The position numbers and the translations under genes are program-made. Of a DNA stretch of 64,000 bases, positions 45,306-56,983 are shown piece by piece. This DNA is from Lactarius indigo (taxonomy: Eukaryota > Basidiomycota > Agaricomycetes > Russulales > Russulaceae), in contig JAFKAC010000051.1 of NCBI GenBank assembly GCA_025766275.1, positions 186,001-250,000 on the forward strand, given 5' to 3'. The notes under the pieces were generated by a model that searched no databases, was not told the DNA's origin, and saw only the letters and a list, made by a program, of their open reading frames with translations. The stretch's first letter is position 1; every line of letters starts with the position of its first letter.

Positions 45306-48300
45306 ATGTCAACCAGTCTCCAGCCGTCCTCCTCAACTCTAAACTTTCATCCGATCTTCGAGAAGGCCCTCAAAGAGTACAAGAAGAAGACCGGAAAAGA
45401 AATTTCTACCCACCCGCTCGCGGAGGAGATAAATGGTTGTAGTTCAATCGAAGCCATCCTCACCGTACTTCAAGGGAAAGCCAACGAACTCAATCAATCC
45501 CAGAGCAACGATGAGCGACTCACAAAGTGGCTTACACCTACTGTGAATGTCCTCAACGCGCTCTCTTCCACCCTTGGCGAAGGCGTTGGCACAGTGAGTC
45601 CCAGAACGTTGCCTTACTACCGGCACGAGTCCTAACGTCAAATTTCAGGTATTCCCTCCTACCAAAGTCATCTTCTCTGCGATGAGTATCCTCCTTGTAG
45701 TGAGTTGACACTCTGCATAGACTGTGATATCTCATGACGACGCCATTTCCCGCAGGCGGCAAGGGGCACTGCAGCGAGCCGCGATGTACTCATCGAGCTC
45801 TTCGAGAGAATTGAAAACTTCTTTGTACGCCTTCAGACGCACACCGAAGTCCCACCGACAGCACATATGACGAACGCGATGGGAAACGTTATGGCCGAAG
45901 TGCTGTCTATGCTTGCCGTCGCAACGAAGGTGATGTATCAAAGTCGCAAGAGTTAGTTTATCTCCTCCGCTGGGCTTTCCCTTGCTGAAATTTGACCAGA
46001 AACGTTTCTTAAGAGGCTGGTGGGAAGGAACGATATCGAGGACGCGTTGCTGAAGTTGGATAAATTGGAACAGGGAGAGCTCCGGATGGTGTCTATGCAA
46101 GTGTTGAAGACCACCAGCGATCTCAAGGACGCCACTAGCATTCTCAAGGACGGTGCGTAGCTCATTCGACTGGTGGCACAATTCATACTGAGCCTCTTCG
46201 GATTAGACGCGAAAGAAACCAAAGCGATGGTGCAACAGATCGCGAGCGATATGAGCTCCCGCGATTGTTCGTACTGCAATGACCTTATCCCTGCTATTAA
46301 TATAAGCTCACACACCGTCATAGGGGAACGGCTCCTCCAAGACCTCCGAGGATGGCTGACCCCGCCTGATCCGTCAACCAATCACAACATCGCGTGCAGC
46401 GCTCAGCATGAGAGAACTGCGGTATGGATTTTCAACGAGGATGTATTTAAGAGATGGGAGTCGTCGGGCTCCTTACTGTGGATTCATGGGAAAGGTATGG
46501 ATGTTCTCACACTGCGGGTTTCATACTTCACTGACCACTTCTTACGTAGCGGGCTCAGGGAAGAGTATCCTCTGGTTCGCCATTCTGTATGTTTTGTCAC
46601 CATATACAGATGCTTATGTCCTCCAGCTCTGCAATTGTTCAGCACGTCATCACCCTACGCGATGCCGGGTCGGCCTCCGTCGCCTATTTCTACTTTGATT
46701 TTAGAGATGTCAATAAGAAGCATCGCCGCGGCCTCCTTTCTTCACTTCTAATACAGCTCGCTTCCCGGTCGACGCCTTGTCTCAATATGCTCTCCCATGT
46801 CTATTCGACCTATGACGCTGGCAAGGAGCAGCCCAGTGAACGTGCTTTGGTGCAATGCCTCAAAGGCATGCTGATGGCGCCATCCCTTTCTCAATTCCCT
46901 ACTTACATCATCCTGGACGCCCTTGACGAGTGTCCCAACACGTCCGGGATTCCAACTCCGCGAGGACACGTCCTCGAACTTGTAAAAGACCTTGTCGACC
47001 TGCGCCTTCCGAATTTACACATGTGCATGACCAGTCGCTGGGAGAATGATATCCGGACCGCTCTCGAACCTTTGATATCGGACCACCTCTCCCTTCATGA
47101 TCAACTTGGACAGAAGAACGATATCGTCGAATACGTCAGCGCTGTTGTTCATTCCGACCCCCAAATAACGAGTTGGCGAGAAGCTGACAGGAATTTAGTT
47201 ATCGAGACGCTCTCGGAGAAGGCTGATGGCATGTAAGGCGATATTTTGTTCTCCTCAATACTTCCCTAATATTGATCATACAGGTTCCGATGGGTGTTTT
47301 GTCAGTTGGAGGTATTGAGACATTGTCTCGCTCCCAGCCTTCGGCGTCAACTCAACGAACTACCGAAAACCCTGGACGAGACGTACGAGCGGGTCTTGAA
47401 GGAGATCGAGTCCACCAACCAAGGCCAGTACGCACGTCGTCTGTTAAACTGCCTTGCTGTGGCTATGCGGCCGCTTCGTGTCGAGGAACTGGCAGAGGTA
47501 CTTGCGTTTGACCTTGATACGGCTGAGGGAGAGATCCCGGTACTCCATGCGGAATGGCGATGGGAAGACCAGGAACGAGCTGTGTTATCTGCCTGTTCGA
47601 GTTTGGTTACCATTGTCGATGGCGAAGACGGCCGGGTCGTCCAATTTTCGCATTTTTCAGTGAAAGAGTACCTCACATCGAATCGTCTTGTTGCCGCGAG
47701 CAGAGATATCTCACTTTACCACATTCTCCCTGAACCTGCGCACTTGACACTTGCGCGTGCCTGCCTTGGGGTTCTACTCCACTTGGATCATCGCATTGAC
47801 GAAGCATGTGAAGAGGGCAGCGACGAGGGCGGCGGCAAGCATGGCAAGATGGACATCCCTCTGCTCGAGTATGCCGCCGAACACTGGGCTTCACACGCTC
47901 AGGTCGGGAGTGTGTCGTCACGCGTGAAAGATGCAATGGAGACTCTCTTTGACTTGAACAAGCCATACTTTTTGGAATGGATATGGACACACGACATTAA
48001 CCCTTATACACATCCGTACTGGAAAGAACACCTTCCCCAACCTCTTTACTACGCCGCCCTTTGTGGATTCGACGACCTAGTTCGGCACCTTGTTGTTAAA
48101 CACCCGGAACAAGTAAATTATCGTGATGGCCACCTCGAATGTCCCTTGATCGCGGCCTTATTCGGAAAGCACTTTCGGGTTGCCGAGCTCCTCATTGAGC
48201 ACGGCGCGCATATCAATATTAGCGGACGCCCCCCACTTTTCCACATAACCCACTTTTTAGGAGATGCTTGTGTCGATGTCGTGCAGTTTCTCCTCAGACG

Positions 48301-50128
48301 CGGCGCAGACGTGAATGCCACGGAAGAGCGCTTTTGGAGCCCGCTGCATATAGCAGCAGAGAGGGGATATCTCAAGGTAGCTCAGACGTTACTCGAACAC
48401 GGGGCAGAGGTCGATTGTCGCAACGACACGGGGCAAACTCCATTACACCTAGTGTCGACCAGGAGATCCGGCGAAGACGAAGGCAAACGCGAAGGCGGAC
48501 GTGCTATTCTTGCGCAAATATTAGTCGAGCGTGGTGCGGACGTGATGGCACAAGATGAGGACAAGGCAACCCCGTTACATTTCGCATCATGTTACGCGCG
48601 GGCCGAGATTACACAGCTGCTGCTAGACCACGGCGCAAATGTCCAAGCAGAGAACATCCAAGGCCGGAGCCCACTGCATGAGGTGTCACGAGGCATCCAC
48701 CAATACAAATTGTACCCTTATTTCTCTCATTCCCAGTTCATTTTCGGGGATACAACACATCACCGCAAATTAGCTCCCGATGTCGCATTGCTTTTACTGG
48801 AGTGCGGCATGGATGTGGATGCACTAGATGGGGACCACGCAACCCCGTTACACTTAGCGTCCTTCCATGGGATGCTCGAGGTCGCACAGCTACTGCTCGA
48901 CCATGGCGCGAAGGCCAACGCGGTGAATGTTCGGGGCCAGACCCCTCTTCACCTAGTATCTTTGCACGAAGATTACATCGACGAAAACCCCGACATCGCA
49001 CGGCTATTACTGAAGCTCGGCACGAACGTGGATGCGCGAGATAAGGACTGGGCAACCCCTTTACATTTCGCGTGTTTCAATGGGCACTTCGAGACCGCAC
49101 TAGTGTTGCTTGACCACGGAGCAGAGGTCAACGCGCAGAATGCTGATGGCCGGACCCCATTACACTGTGCCATGAATCACGGTAGTGCCCGTATTGCACA
49201 GCTAATGTTGGAGCGTGGCGCGGACGTGCGTGCACGAGACAAGGACAAAGCAACCCCGTTACATTTGGCGTCTCCCTGCTACTCTACTGGGGCCGTTCAA
49301 GTGTTGCTTGACCATGGTGCCGAAGCCGACACACAGAACGCAGACGGCCAGACCCCATTACACTGTATATCACAAATTTCACATTCTAACCTCGACCGTG
49401 TCCTTCACCATCAGGCTCTCACTCAACTATTTTTAGAGTGCGGCGCGAACGTAGATGCACGAGACAAAACCCAGGCAACTCCGTTACATTTCGCATCACA
49501 TCACGGGATTGTCGATCTTTCAGAGGTGCTGCTGGACCATGGGGCGAGTCCTAATGCGGAGGACATCAGAGGCCGGACACCTTTGCACCGAGTATCACAG
49601 AGCTTAGACCATCGCGGATTGGGCTCCCATGTTGTACGGCTATTGTTGGAGCGTGGCGTGAACATAAATGCACAAGACAAAGAACAGGCGACCCCACTAC
49701 ATTTAGCATCCTACTATGGGAATACCGGCGTCGCAGAGGAGTTGCTTGACCATGGGGCACGGGTTAACGCGGAAGACATCAGAGGCCAGACGCCACTACA
49801 CCGGGTGGTACTAGGCAATCATGAGTACCACAGTTTCACGGAGGCAGAGTTGTGGGTTCGAAAATTCTATCCACGCACAGCTGCTCGTCTTGCACAACAA
49901 TTACTGGAGCGCGGTGCGAATGTGAATGCACAGAACGAAGACCACGAAACCCCGTTGCATCTGGCGTCACGCCTTCGATTGCTCGAGATGGCGCGAATAC
50001 TTCTCAAGCATGGAGCTAACGTCAACGTGAAGAACTTGGAGGGAAAGTCACCTTTGCAGCTCGCTTCTGGGAGAAAGAGGAAGGCAATGAAACGATTGTT
50101 GTCGGAATACTCCACCAACCAAGCATGA
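45306..50128 (+). pseudogene. NLR-D: Goodbye-NACHT-ankyrin receptor with a frameshift after Walker A
   Basis: Exons at the family positions: 45306-45593, 45649-45699, 45756-45951, 46000-46152, 46207-46266, 46324-46494, 46550-47232, 47284-50128. All splice sites are canonical and all exon lengths fit except exon 7, which is 683 nt where the other copies have 682. The extra base lies at about 46578-46602, between AGSGKSILWFAIL and the MSSSSAIVQHVITL block; the local sequence is also longer (25 nt against 18-24). Read as is, translation stops at 46696-46698 after 355 aa: Goodbye domain, heptad region and Walker A only. Downstream everything is open: YIILDALDEC, winged-helix-like part and 19 ankyrin repeats to the common C-terminus. 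No intron of usual length repairs the frame. It could be a recent pseudogene, a source of a Goodbye-only protein, or a sequencing error. Confidence 0.8.
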
Positions 50129-53100
50129 TATGTAGTCGTGATGGACCTGCTTTATGATACAGAGTAGAAACGTTGCTTTGTTTGACAAATACATTCGGAT
50201 ACACAGTTTGTAGGTAGTAGCCATATAAAGATGCCGCGCGTCACCTCTGCCCAACCTGACCATTCACGAAAACGTTATCCCCGCCCCTACCCCCGCTCAT
50301 GACAACCGCCCAGTCCAACATGGGCAACCGTCAGCGCACCGCATGTCACACAATTGGATGTGGCCGCGGACTGCACCGCATGTAACATCACCACTGGCGC
50401 CACGGGAGACGATACGAGCGCAGGTGGTAAATGGTCAGGGTGTCAACCGCCCGACGAGAATGGACAAAAAAAATAACGCCGGAAGGCGAAAAATACCGCA
50501 CTAGGGAGATGCGCGGCACGCTGGATTATGCGAACACGAAATAGACCATTTTTATGCGTTGGGTTAGTCTGGAAGGGAACGAGAAGTTGTGAGTGATGCC
50601 AAAGAGAGGATGTACGTCGAGTATTTCAATATATTTGCCGAACCCTAGCGAGGAATTCTTGCCGGCAGATGGGAGACCCGCATCTAGCGCTGTCTGTTGA
50701 AATGAGAGGATAGCGAAAGCGTGATTGGTTGGTGAGGGAGCAGTCCTTGGAAAGGAGAGGTATGATGTGAATAGTTTTAGTACAAGGGGGAGTGCGTAGC
50801 GCTGTGCTTACACTTGAAAGTTGGCGAATACAAACATATTTCGTCACCGACGGACATGCGAACTTGACTTTTTTCAGTGACGACCTGGAGCGACACGAGC
50901 CCGCACTGTGTCACCCGGGGCTGCCCATTCACGGAGGTGATGCATCACACGCGCCATGACATCACCGGATGACCACCGGAGCCGCCAAAGCGGAACAAAC
51001 CCTACAGGAGGGCAGTGATGACCTCAAGAGAAAGGTGCGCTGTCCTTGAATTTCCAGGCTGCGGCGCTGACGATGGGGTGTTGAGAACCAGACGACCTGC
51101 AGACACGAACCCTAATACCAGATGACGGGTGGTAAGGACGGTAGAGGAGGTGACTGTTTGCTGCGTGAATGGACGCGAGTGGGTGTAGGGAGGACTATTT
51201 GGATGCCATTCAATTTCTGTATGAGATAACCAGCACGGGAAGGGTAGCGCACCTTCAAGCTTCAAGGGTCCCCAAGCATAAAAAAAAACTCGCAGTCGAT
51301 CGCTCAAAGGGAGCTCTGCCTCTGACGCGTCGTTGCCGGATCGGAGAAAAGGAGAGGAGGCAACCTATTCCTATGTGTAGGTGATCAACGAGAGGGGCAC
51401 GGCCTATATCGGCTGAGATTGGATTCAAATCGGGAAGGACACTTGTCGAGCGAGAAGACAGGGCGCATTGCGTAGTCAGTTTAGCCGGCAAGTACCGGTC
51501 GTTCCCATGTGGGTTTGCCATTTTATTCGCTCTGGCGTCACATTTCTTACACACTCGAGAGAAGACAAGCAGATCCCACATTCGAATGACCCACTGCCAG
51601 TGGCATACACGACAATTCCTGTTCGCATCGTCTTTGACCAATATCATCCTCTACTTCTTCCAATACCACGTGCGCGCCGAGTAGCCACTGATGTAGAACC
51701 GCATGTATCGTAGCTAGATGTGACTGTAATAGCACCGATAGCACGTAAAACGCCTCGGAGACTGTCGAAGAACTGAACGAGAGTGGTACTGATCTGCGAT
51801 AAGATAACGATAAAGAATACAACCAACTTGGCTCCTTTCATGTTCGTGACCCCCCAATTCCCTCCTTCTGCAAGACAGACTGGCACCAGCAAGTCATAGA
51901 GAACTTTCCCCGTACCGTATGGCTATCATTGAAAATGGGACGAGTCTCAAGTTTGCTACAGCCGCGGTTTCCGCGGTTGAGAGAAGTCATGCCGTGTCAA
52001 AAGTGCCATGTAACTTTTGAGCCCTTTTACTTTTGAGCGGACTAAACTCCTACACGAATGCAAGAGCATGGTATGAGGTATTGCATAACACGCCATGGCA
52101 CGACTCCGAGCGAGCCGCGGGAAACCTGAATCTCAGGGCTCGCCGCTCATACGTTTCCGCGCCTTTGGGAGATTGGCCATTCTCTCCAAACTTAGCTCCC
52201 TTCTCGCAGTCCTCGTGAACCCGAATTGGCGGGCCGGAAGCAAAATTCCCATCCAGTGATGAGGGCGACAGATATTTCGGCCCCAAAGTTAGAAAATACG
52301 TTGAAACGTCTGACTCTGCCCACCGTTTCCATCACGCATATGGCGTGCAAATTGTGGGATGTATTGCCGATGTGCAGTGGAGGGAACGTCGCTATCAGCC
52401 ATCCAATGGAGTCGAGATTAGGGCCGAGATTGGTGCGGCCAAGGCATCCTTGAATTTCAGGCTTCCGTGTCGATGGTGGGGTGTAGGGAAAACTGGAGCC
52501 GTGTAGAGGTGGGACGAACCCTACTGGATAGGTGATAAGGACGGTGTTGGAGACAAGTGCTCGCTGTATGCGTGGATGTGGGCGAATGGCGCAGAGATAC
52601 CATTTGACATTTGGGCGCTATTCCGTTTGTGAGCGAGAGAGCCGGAATAGAAGAGATAGCGCAGATTTCAACGGACCGAGCACTTTCTGACTCCGGCGAC
52701 AAACATTTCGCTCCATTCACAGCCCAACTTTCAGTTGGGAGAAGGGCGATGTAGGAGAGATGGGAGGTGGTCTAGTCCTATGTATGCGGGGTCCAGATTG
52801 CCGGAGTCGAGATGGGATAAGGAAGTGATATTCGGGGAAGTTGGACCAGATTTCTTGGGTCGACTTGGCATGACACTTGTTGAGCGAGAAGACGACGAGA
52901 AGTGAGCCGGGGATGTCGGATTGGCTGACAAACAGTACCAATCACCGGACTTCCGCGTTCCGTTCCATATGAGTTCGCTAACTCTTCTAGTTCTCACCAC
53001 GCAGTACTTTCAACTTCATCCCGACGGAACATAAGTAGTAGGTGCCGCTTTCGAATAACCCCTCACGACAATTCCATTGAGTCATTGATCGACATTTCGC

Positions 53101-54461
53101 TCCTCTGCTTCCTGCGCTACAGTCAACGTGCGTGCCGAGTAACTACAGCCGTAGAACCACACGTATCACGGCTAGATATGACTGCAATGGCATTTAATAG
53201 CACCCGAAACGTTTCAGGGACAGTTGAATAACTCAACGGGGGTCGTGTTGATCTGCGATAAGATAACGATAACTTAATTGAAACGCACCCAACTCGGCTC
53301 CTTTCGTGTCCGCGACCCCTTCTGCAAGACCAACTAGAAGTGCCAAAGAGAACCCACCCCATACCGTACAGCTATCGACGGCTCTCGAGTTTGCGACAAC
53401 TGCAGTCACCGTGGCTGCTAGAGGTGGAGAGGAGAGGGATGTGAGGACTGCCGTGTAGCCTGTGGGCCATTCTACTTTTGCGCGGACGAAACTCCTATGA
53501 GTGCGAGAACTCCTGAGGTACTGCGTCACACACGACTCGGGGCGAGCCACGGGATCTTGTACATTCGCCAATACGTGCTACGTACGTTGTTCTACCTTGA
53601 TAGTACCTGTCTGGTTAGTGCGCCCCAGAAATCCGCAATGAGTAACGCAGATTGGGAGTGACGTGTGCGGAATTGCTTGATGTGGATGCAGTGCTGGCGG
53701 TAGCTACTAGCGCAAAGGCCAGTCGGAAGACAAAGTGTGGGAAGGAAGGAGGACAGATGGTCGTCGTGTAATGGGATATCGTTTTCGTCTGTAAGTCGGG
53801 AAATGTGCATAGGGGGTCTGGAACGGAACTTGAAGGACAAGCGAGTGCGACTTGTGCCAAAGGAAAGGACAGAAGCCCACACTCGTTCCCTAATTCTATC
53901 AGTGTCGTTTACAGACGCAGGCAAACGCAGCGACCATGCCCTGGTCGTCAATCGAAACAAACGAACCGAACGAGGGTTGGCGACAGTGACAGGTCGACAC
54001 CCTTGAGGAAGATAATCGTGAACAGGATTTCATAAACCACCATGGTACGCACCTAAAAGTGACATCCCTGCCGTTATCCTCACTCATAGTATCCCTCTCA
54101 AGCTTTGCCACCGCCATGGTATGCGGGACGTCGCAACCCCTAGTGAGCATATCGCCAGAAGCACTGATCCAGTAGGCTGTGAGATGGTTCTCCCGCGCTA
54201 TCAATGACCTCCGATGACCATATTCTTACTAACGTATCGGTGCCTGGCGTCGGTGTCGGCGGCTGAGGTTGGTTTTGGGGCGTAACGTCATACGAGGGCT
54301 GGACGAACCCCTTCACGGGGTCGGACAGAGGAAATACGCACAGCATGGACGCACAAGAGAGGATCGTGGTTGGATGTCGTTCCCATTCATGAAGGGGGGC
54401 GAACGGGAACGAGAGAAAGAGCACACACCGAGGACTGAGAAGGAAGCTGCGTGTCGCGTTT
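50129..54461. repeat. Spacer D: mosaic spacer, nearly identical to spacer A
   Basis: 50129-53760 is a close copy of 1527-5070, including the 3' flank of the NLR, the AATTTCTGTATGAGA block and two module signatures each: GATCTGCGATAAGATAACGA at 51791-51810 and 53250-53269, CTTTTGAGCGGA at 52030-52041 and CTTTTGCGCGGA at 53475-53486. 53760-54460 resembles spacer C after LINE-1. No gene is supported. Confidence 0.75.
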
Positions 54462-54525
54462 GAACCGGTCCGGAGATGTCCCGATGAGCGCCTGTACCAA
54501 CGTTATCCAATCATGTGTGCTGTGC
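54462..54525 (+). promoter_or_regulatory. NLR-E promoter fragment cut off by LINE-2
   Basis: GAACCGGTCCGG at 54462-54473 and GAGCGCCTG are where the NLR-E promoter should be, but 7.7 kb of LINE-2 now separates them from the start codon at 62353. The 5' leader resumes at 62261. Confidence 0.5.
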
Positions 54526-54540
54526 GAAAGGCTGTGCGCG
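54526..54540. repeat. Left target-site duplication of LINE-2
   Basis: GAAAGGCTGTGCGCG, repeated at 62246-62260. The same sequence occurs once, uninterrupted, in the NLR-B leader (from 6325) and with one change in the NLR-D leader. Confidence 0.93.
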
Positions 54541-55230
54541 GGGGGCTCCTTGAACCGTAACCACCACCAGGGGACGGAATTCCCACGGTAAAGAACCGGG
54601 GCAAGGACGGACTAGGACCAAGAGCAAGCTGCAATGGCAGACGAGCCCTATCCTAGTCCCCGAATACCACCGGCTCCCTGCACCAAAAAACACTACACCT
54701 ACACATACAACCGCATGATCCACACTGAGGCACAAATAAGCCAGAACACCCCATAAGACCCGACAGCAAACCAGCATCGCACCACACCACCATAAGCTAA
54801 ACCCCCCCCTCCAAGGTATACACGAACAACAACAACAACAACACCACCACACGTGAGACACCCAAACACAACTCAAGACACCGAACGGACGCCCCCCTCG
54901 CTACAACCAAACCCACCCCCACCACTAACTAGCCCCAGACACGCACATCGACAACTCCAACCACACACCCCCTAGAAGACCGAAGCCGACGCCGACCCGG
55001 CAAACAAACCCCCACCAGTACCCTACAACCGCCACCCGAAGCATGCACAGCGCCACCATCAACCTCCTCCCCCCCACTAGCGCGGTAAGCACATCAACCC
55101 CTAAATAAAACCAATAAACCACTAACCGAAAAACTAACCTACGAACCCCTGGCCGGAGCAACCCAAACAGAGACACAACCTCCAGACATATAAACACAAA
55201 CCAACCCAACCAGCCCCACAGATCCCAACA

Positions 55231-56841
55231 ATGGACGCGCCCCCCCCCTCTCCGGCTACCAACCCCACCAACCTCACGCAAAACACCCTGGCCCTTCCCC
55301 TGGAACGCACAACCAGGGAACCCACCAACAGGGTGACCACGATCCAATCAGCGCGCATCACCGCGACAAACAGCCCTGCCGCTGCAGCCTCTGAAAACAG
55401 AAAAAACAAAAAGAGACTCCTAAGTAAGCCTCTCTACCACAAACAACCGATCCCCCCCGCTAACGAAACCCAAGGGTCAGCCAGTGAAGAGGACGATCAA
55501 GAGCTACAGGCAGTCAACGACCTAGTAGGAACTTCCTTCGCCCCCAACATGGCCTCCATCGAAATTCCAACGGAGGCCATACAACCCCCGCCGACCACCC
55601 CTCTTGCCCCGATAGTGCACTATCCATCCTCGGGGCCAACGCACTCTCCGTCCCCATACGTGCTACCCCCCATTTCCGGGGAAGACTCCCCAACACCCCC
55701 GGCCACGCCCACCAGATACCTGCGAATCCCCCCCAATAACTCCCCCCACAGCATCCCAGACGGAGACATCCCCATGCTCTTCGCCCAACACTCACCCCAG
55801 GGAACCCACATGCATCACGAACAAAACTCCTCTCCCAACACTCCCACCGGAGCAGGACAACCTACCGCCTCGGTGAGAGGTCTAGTCGAAGCCGACCGCT
55901 CTGACCCGAATGTGAGAGGGACCAACCCCCGCTCTATCATCGACAAATTCACCCTGGGCCCCATGCCACAAGTGCAGGACGCGCACCCCACTTCCATCTT
56001 CGAATACCTCGACCTCGACATCATCAGTGACTGGGAGAACCTTCAGTGAGGGAAACTCATCGCCATACCCTTCGACAACGAAGCCAGGATGGCAAGCATG
56101 CACGAAGATATCAAGGCAAGACTTATGGCTGCAGTCTCGGAAATCACCAAATCACAGAACGTAGGAGTCGCAACCCCGCGAGCCAGCGCCGAAGCCATCA
56201 CCGCAAAACGCCACCCCAACGCCTTCCTGATCTTCAACTTGACAACCGAACAAGTCGACACCCTCCTCAAGTGCACGATATGGTCGTCTGCCGCCATCAC
56301 CTTCCGTGCCACTCCCCTAGGACGCGTATGCCCGGAATTCCTCTTCGCAATCAGAGGCTTCCACTCCATGACCAAGGAGGACATCGAAGAGATAATAAAA
56401 GGGGTCTGGAATGACAACGACACAAGAAACTACATTGAGACAGTCGCAAGAGAATACCTGGAAGACGAACGCCTACAGGTATACGACGCCCTCATTAAAC
56501 TAATTACCTCCGTCTACCTCACCCGCCTAGACATCAAACAACCTGGGGACATGCTCATCCCGCAGTTCAACGTATATGCGAAAGGACAAGAGGCAATTAA
56601 TCTAGGAGTCTGGCCGAGGGTACGGAAATACCTTGCAAATCGCACCTACTCAGCCCCAATGATGGGAACAGGAATCACTAACATCAGCCCGTATAACTGC
56701 GGAATCTGCCACGGAGTTGACCACCTGCGTGGCCTCTGCCCGTTCCCAGATGTCGACGGCTGGAACGGCCCCAAAAGACGCAACGAAAAGGGCAAAATCC
56801 GGAGCCAAGGCAGGGGCACTGGCCCCAACACCCACGCGTAG
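55231..56841 (+). pseudogene. LINE-2 ORF1: gag-like protein with one in-frame TGA
   Basis: One continuous frame of 536 codons except for a TGA at 56047-56049 (codon 273). Before it lies a Pro/Ser/Thr-rich segment ending DIISDWENLQ. After it GKLIAIPFDNEARM continues at once, and both halves look like one protein, so the TGA probably replaced TGG (Trp). The second half could also start at its own ATG (56089) and give 250 aa. Near residue 490 is a CCHC zinc knuckle (CGICHGVDHLRGLC), followed by a basic tail. As in other LINEs the protein would bind element RNA. Either this copy is defective for ORF1, or the stop is read through. Confidence 0.75.
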
Positions 56842-56983
56842 TGAACCGGCAACCGAAACTACACTAAGATATAGACCTGAATGTAAATAAACGCGATCGT
56901 CTCCCCCCTAAAAATAGCTAGCTAGCTAAACTCCATAGCGTACTTAAATACGAGATGCCTATTCCCCAACTCCCCCATTCACG

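Noticed and set aside
46577..46601. A 23-25 nt micro-intron in NLR-D (GTATGT...ACAG) that might explain the length difference
   Set aside because: Removing it does not restore the frame, and it is much shorter than the 48-58 nt introns of these genes.
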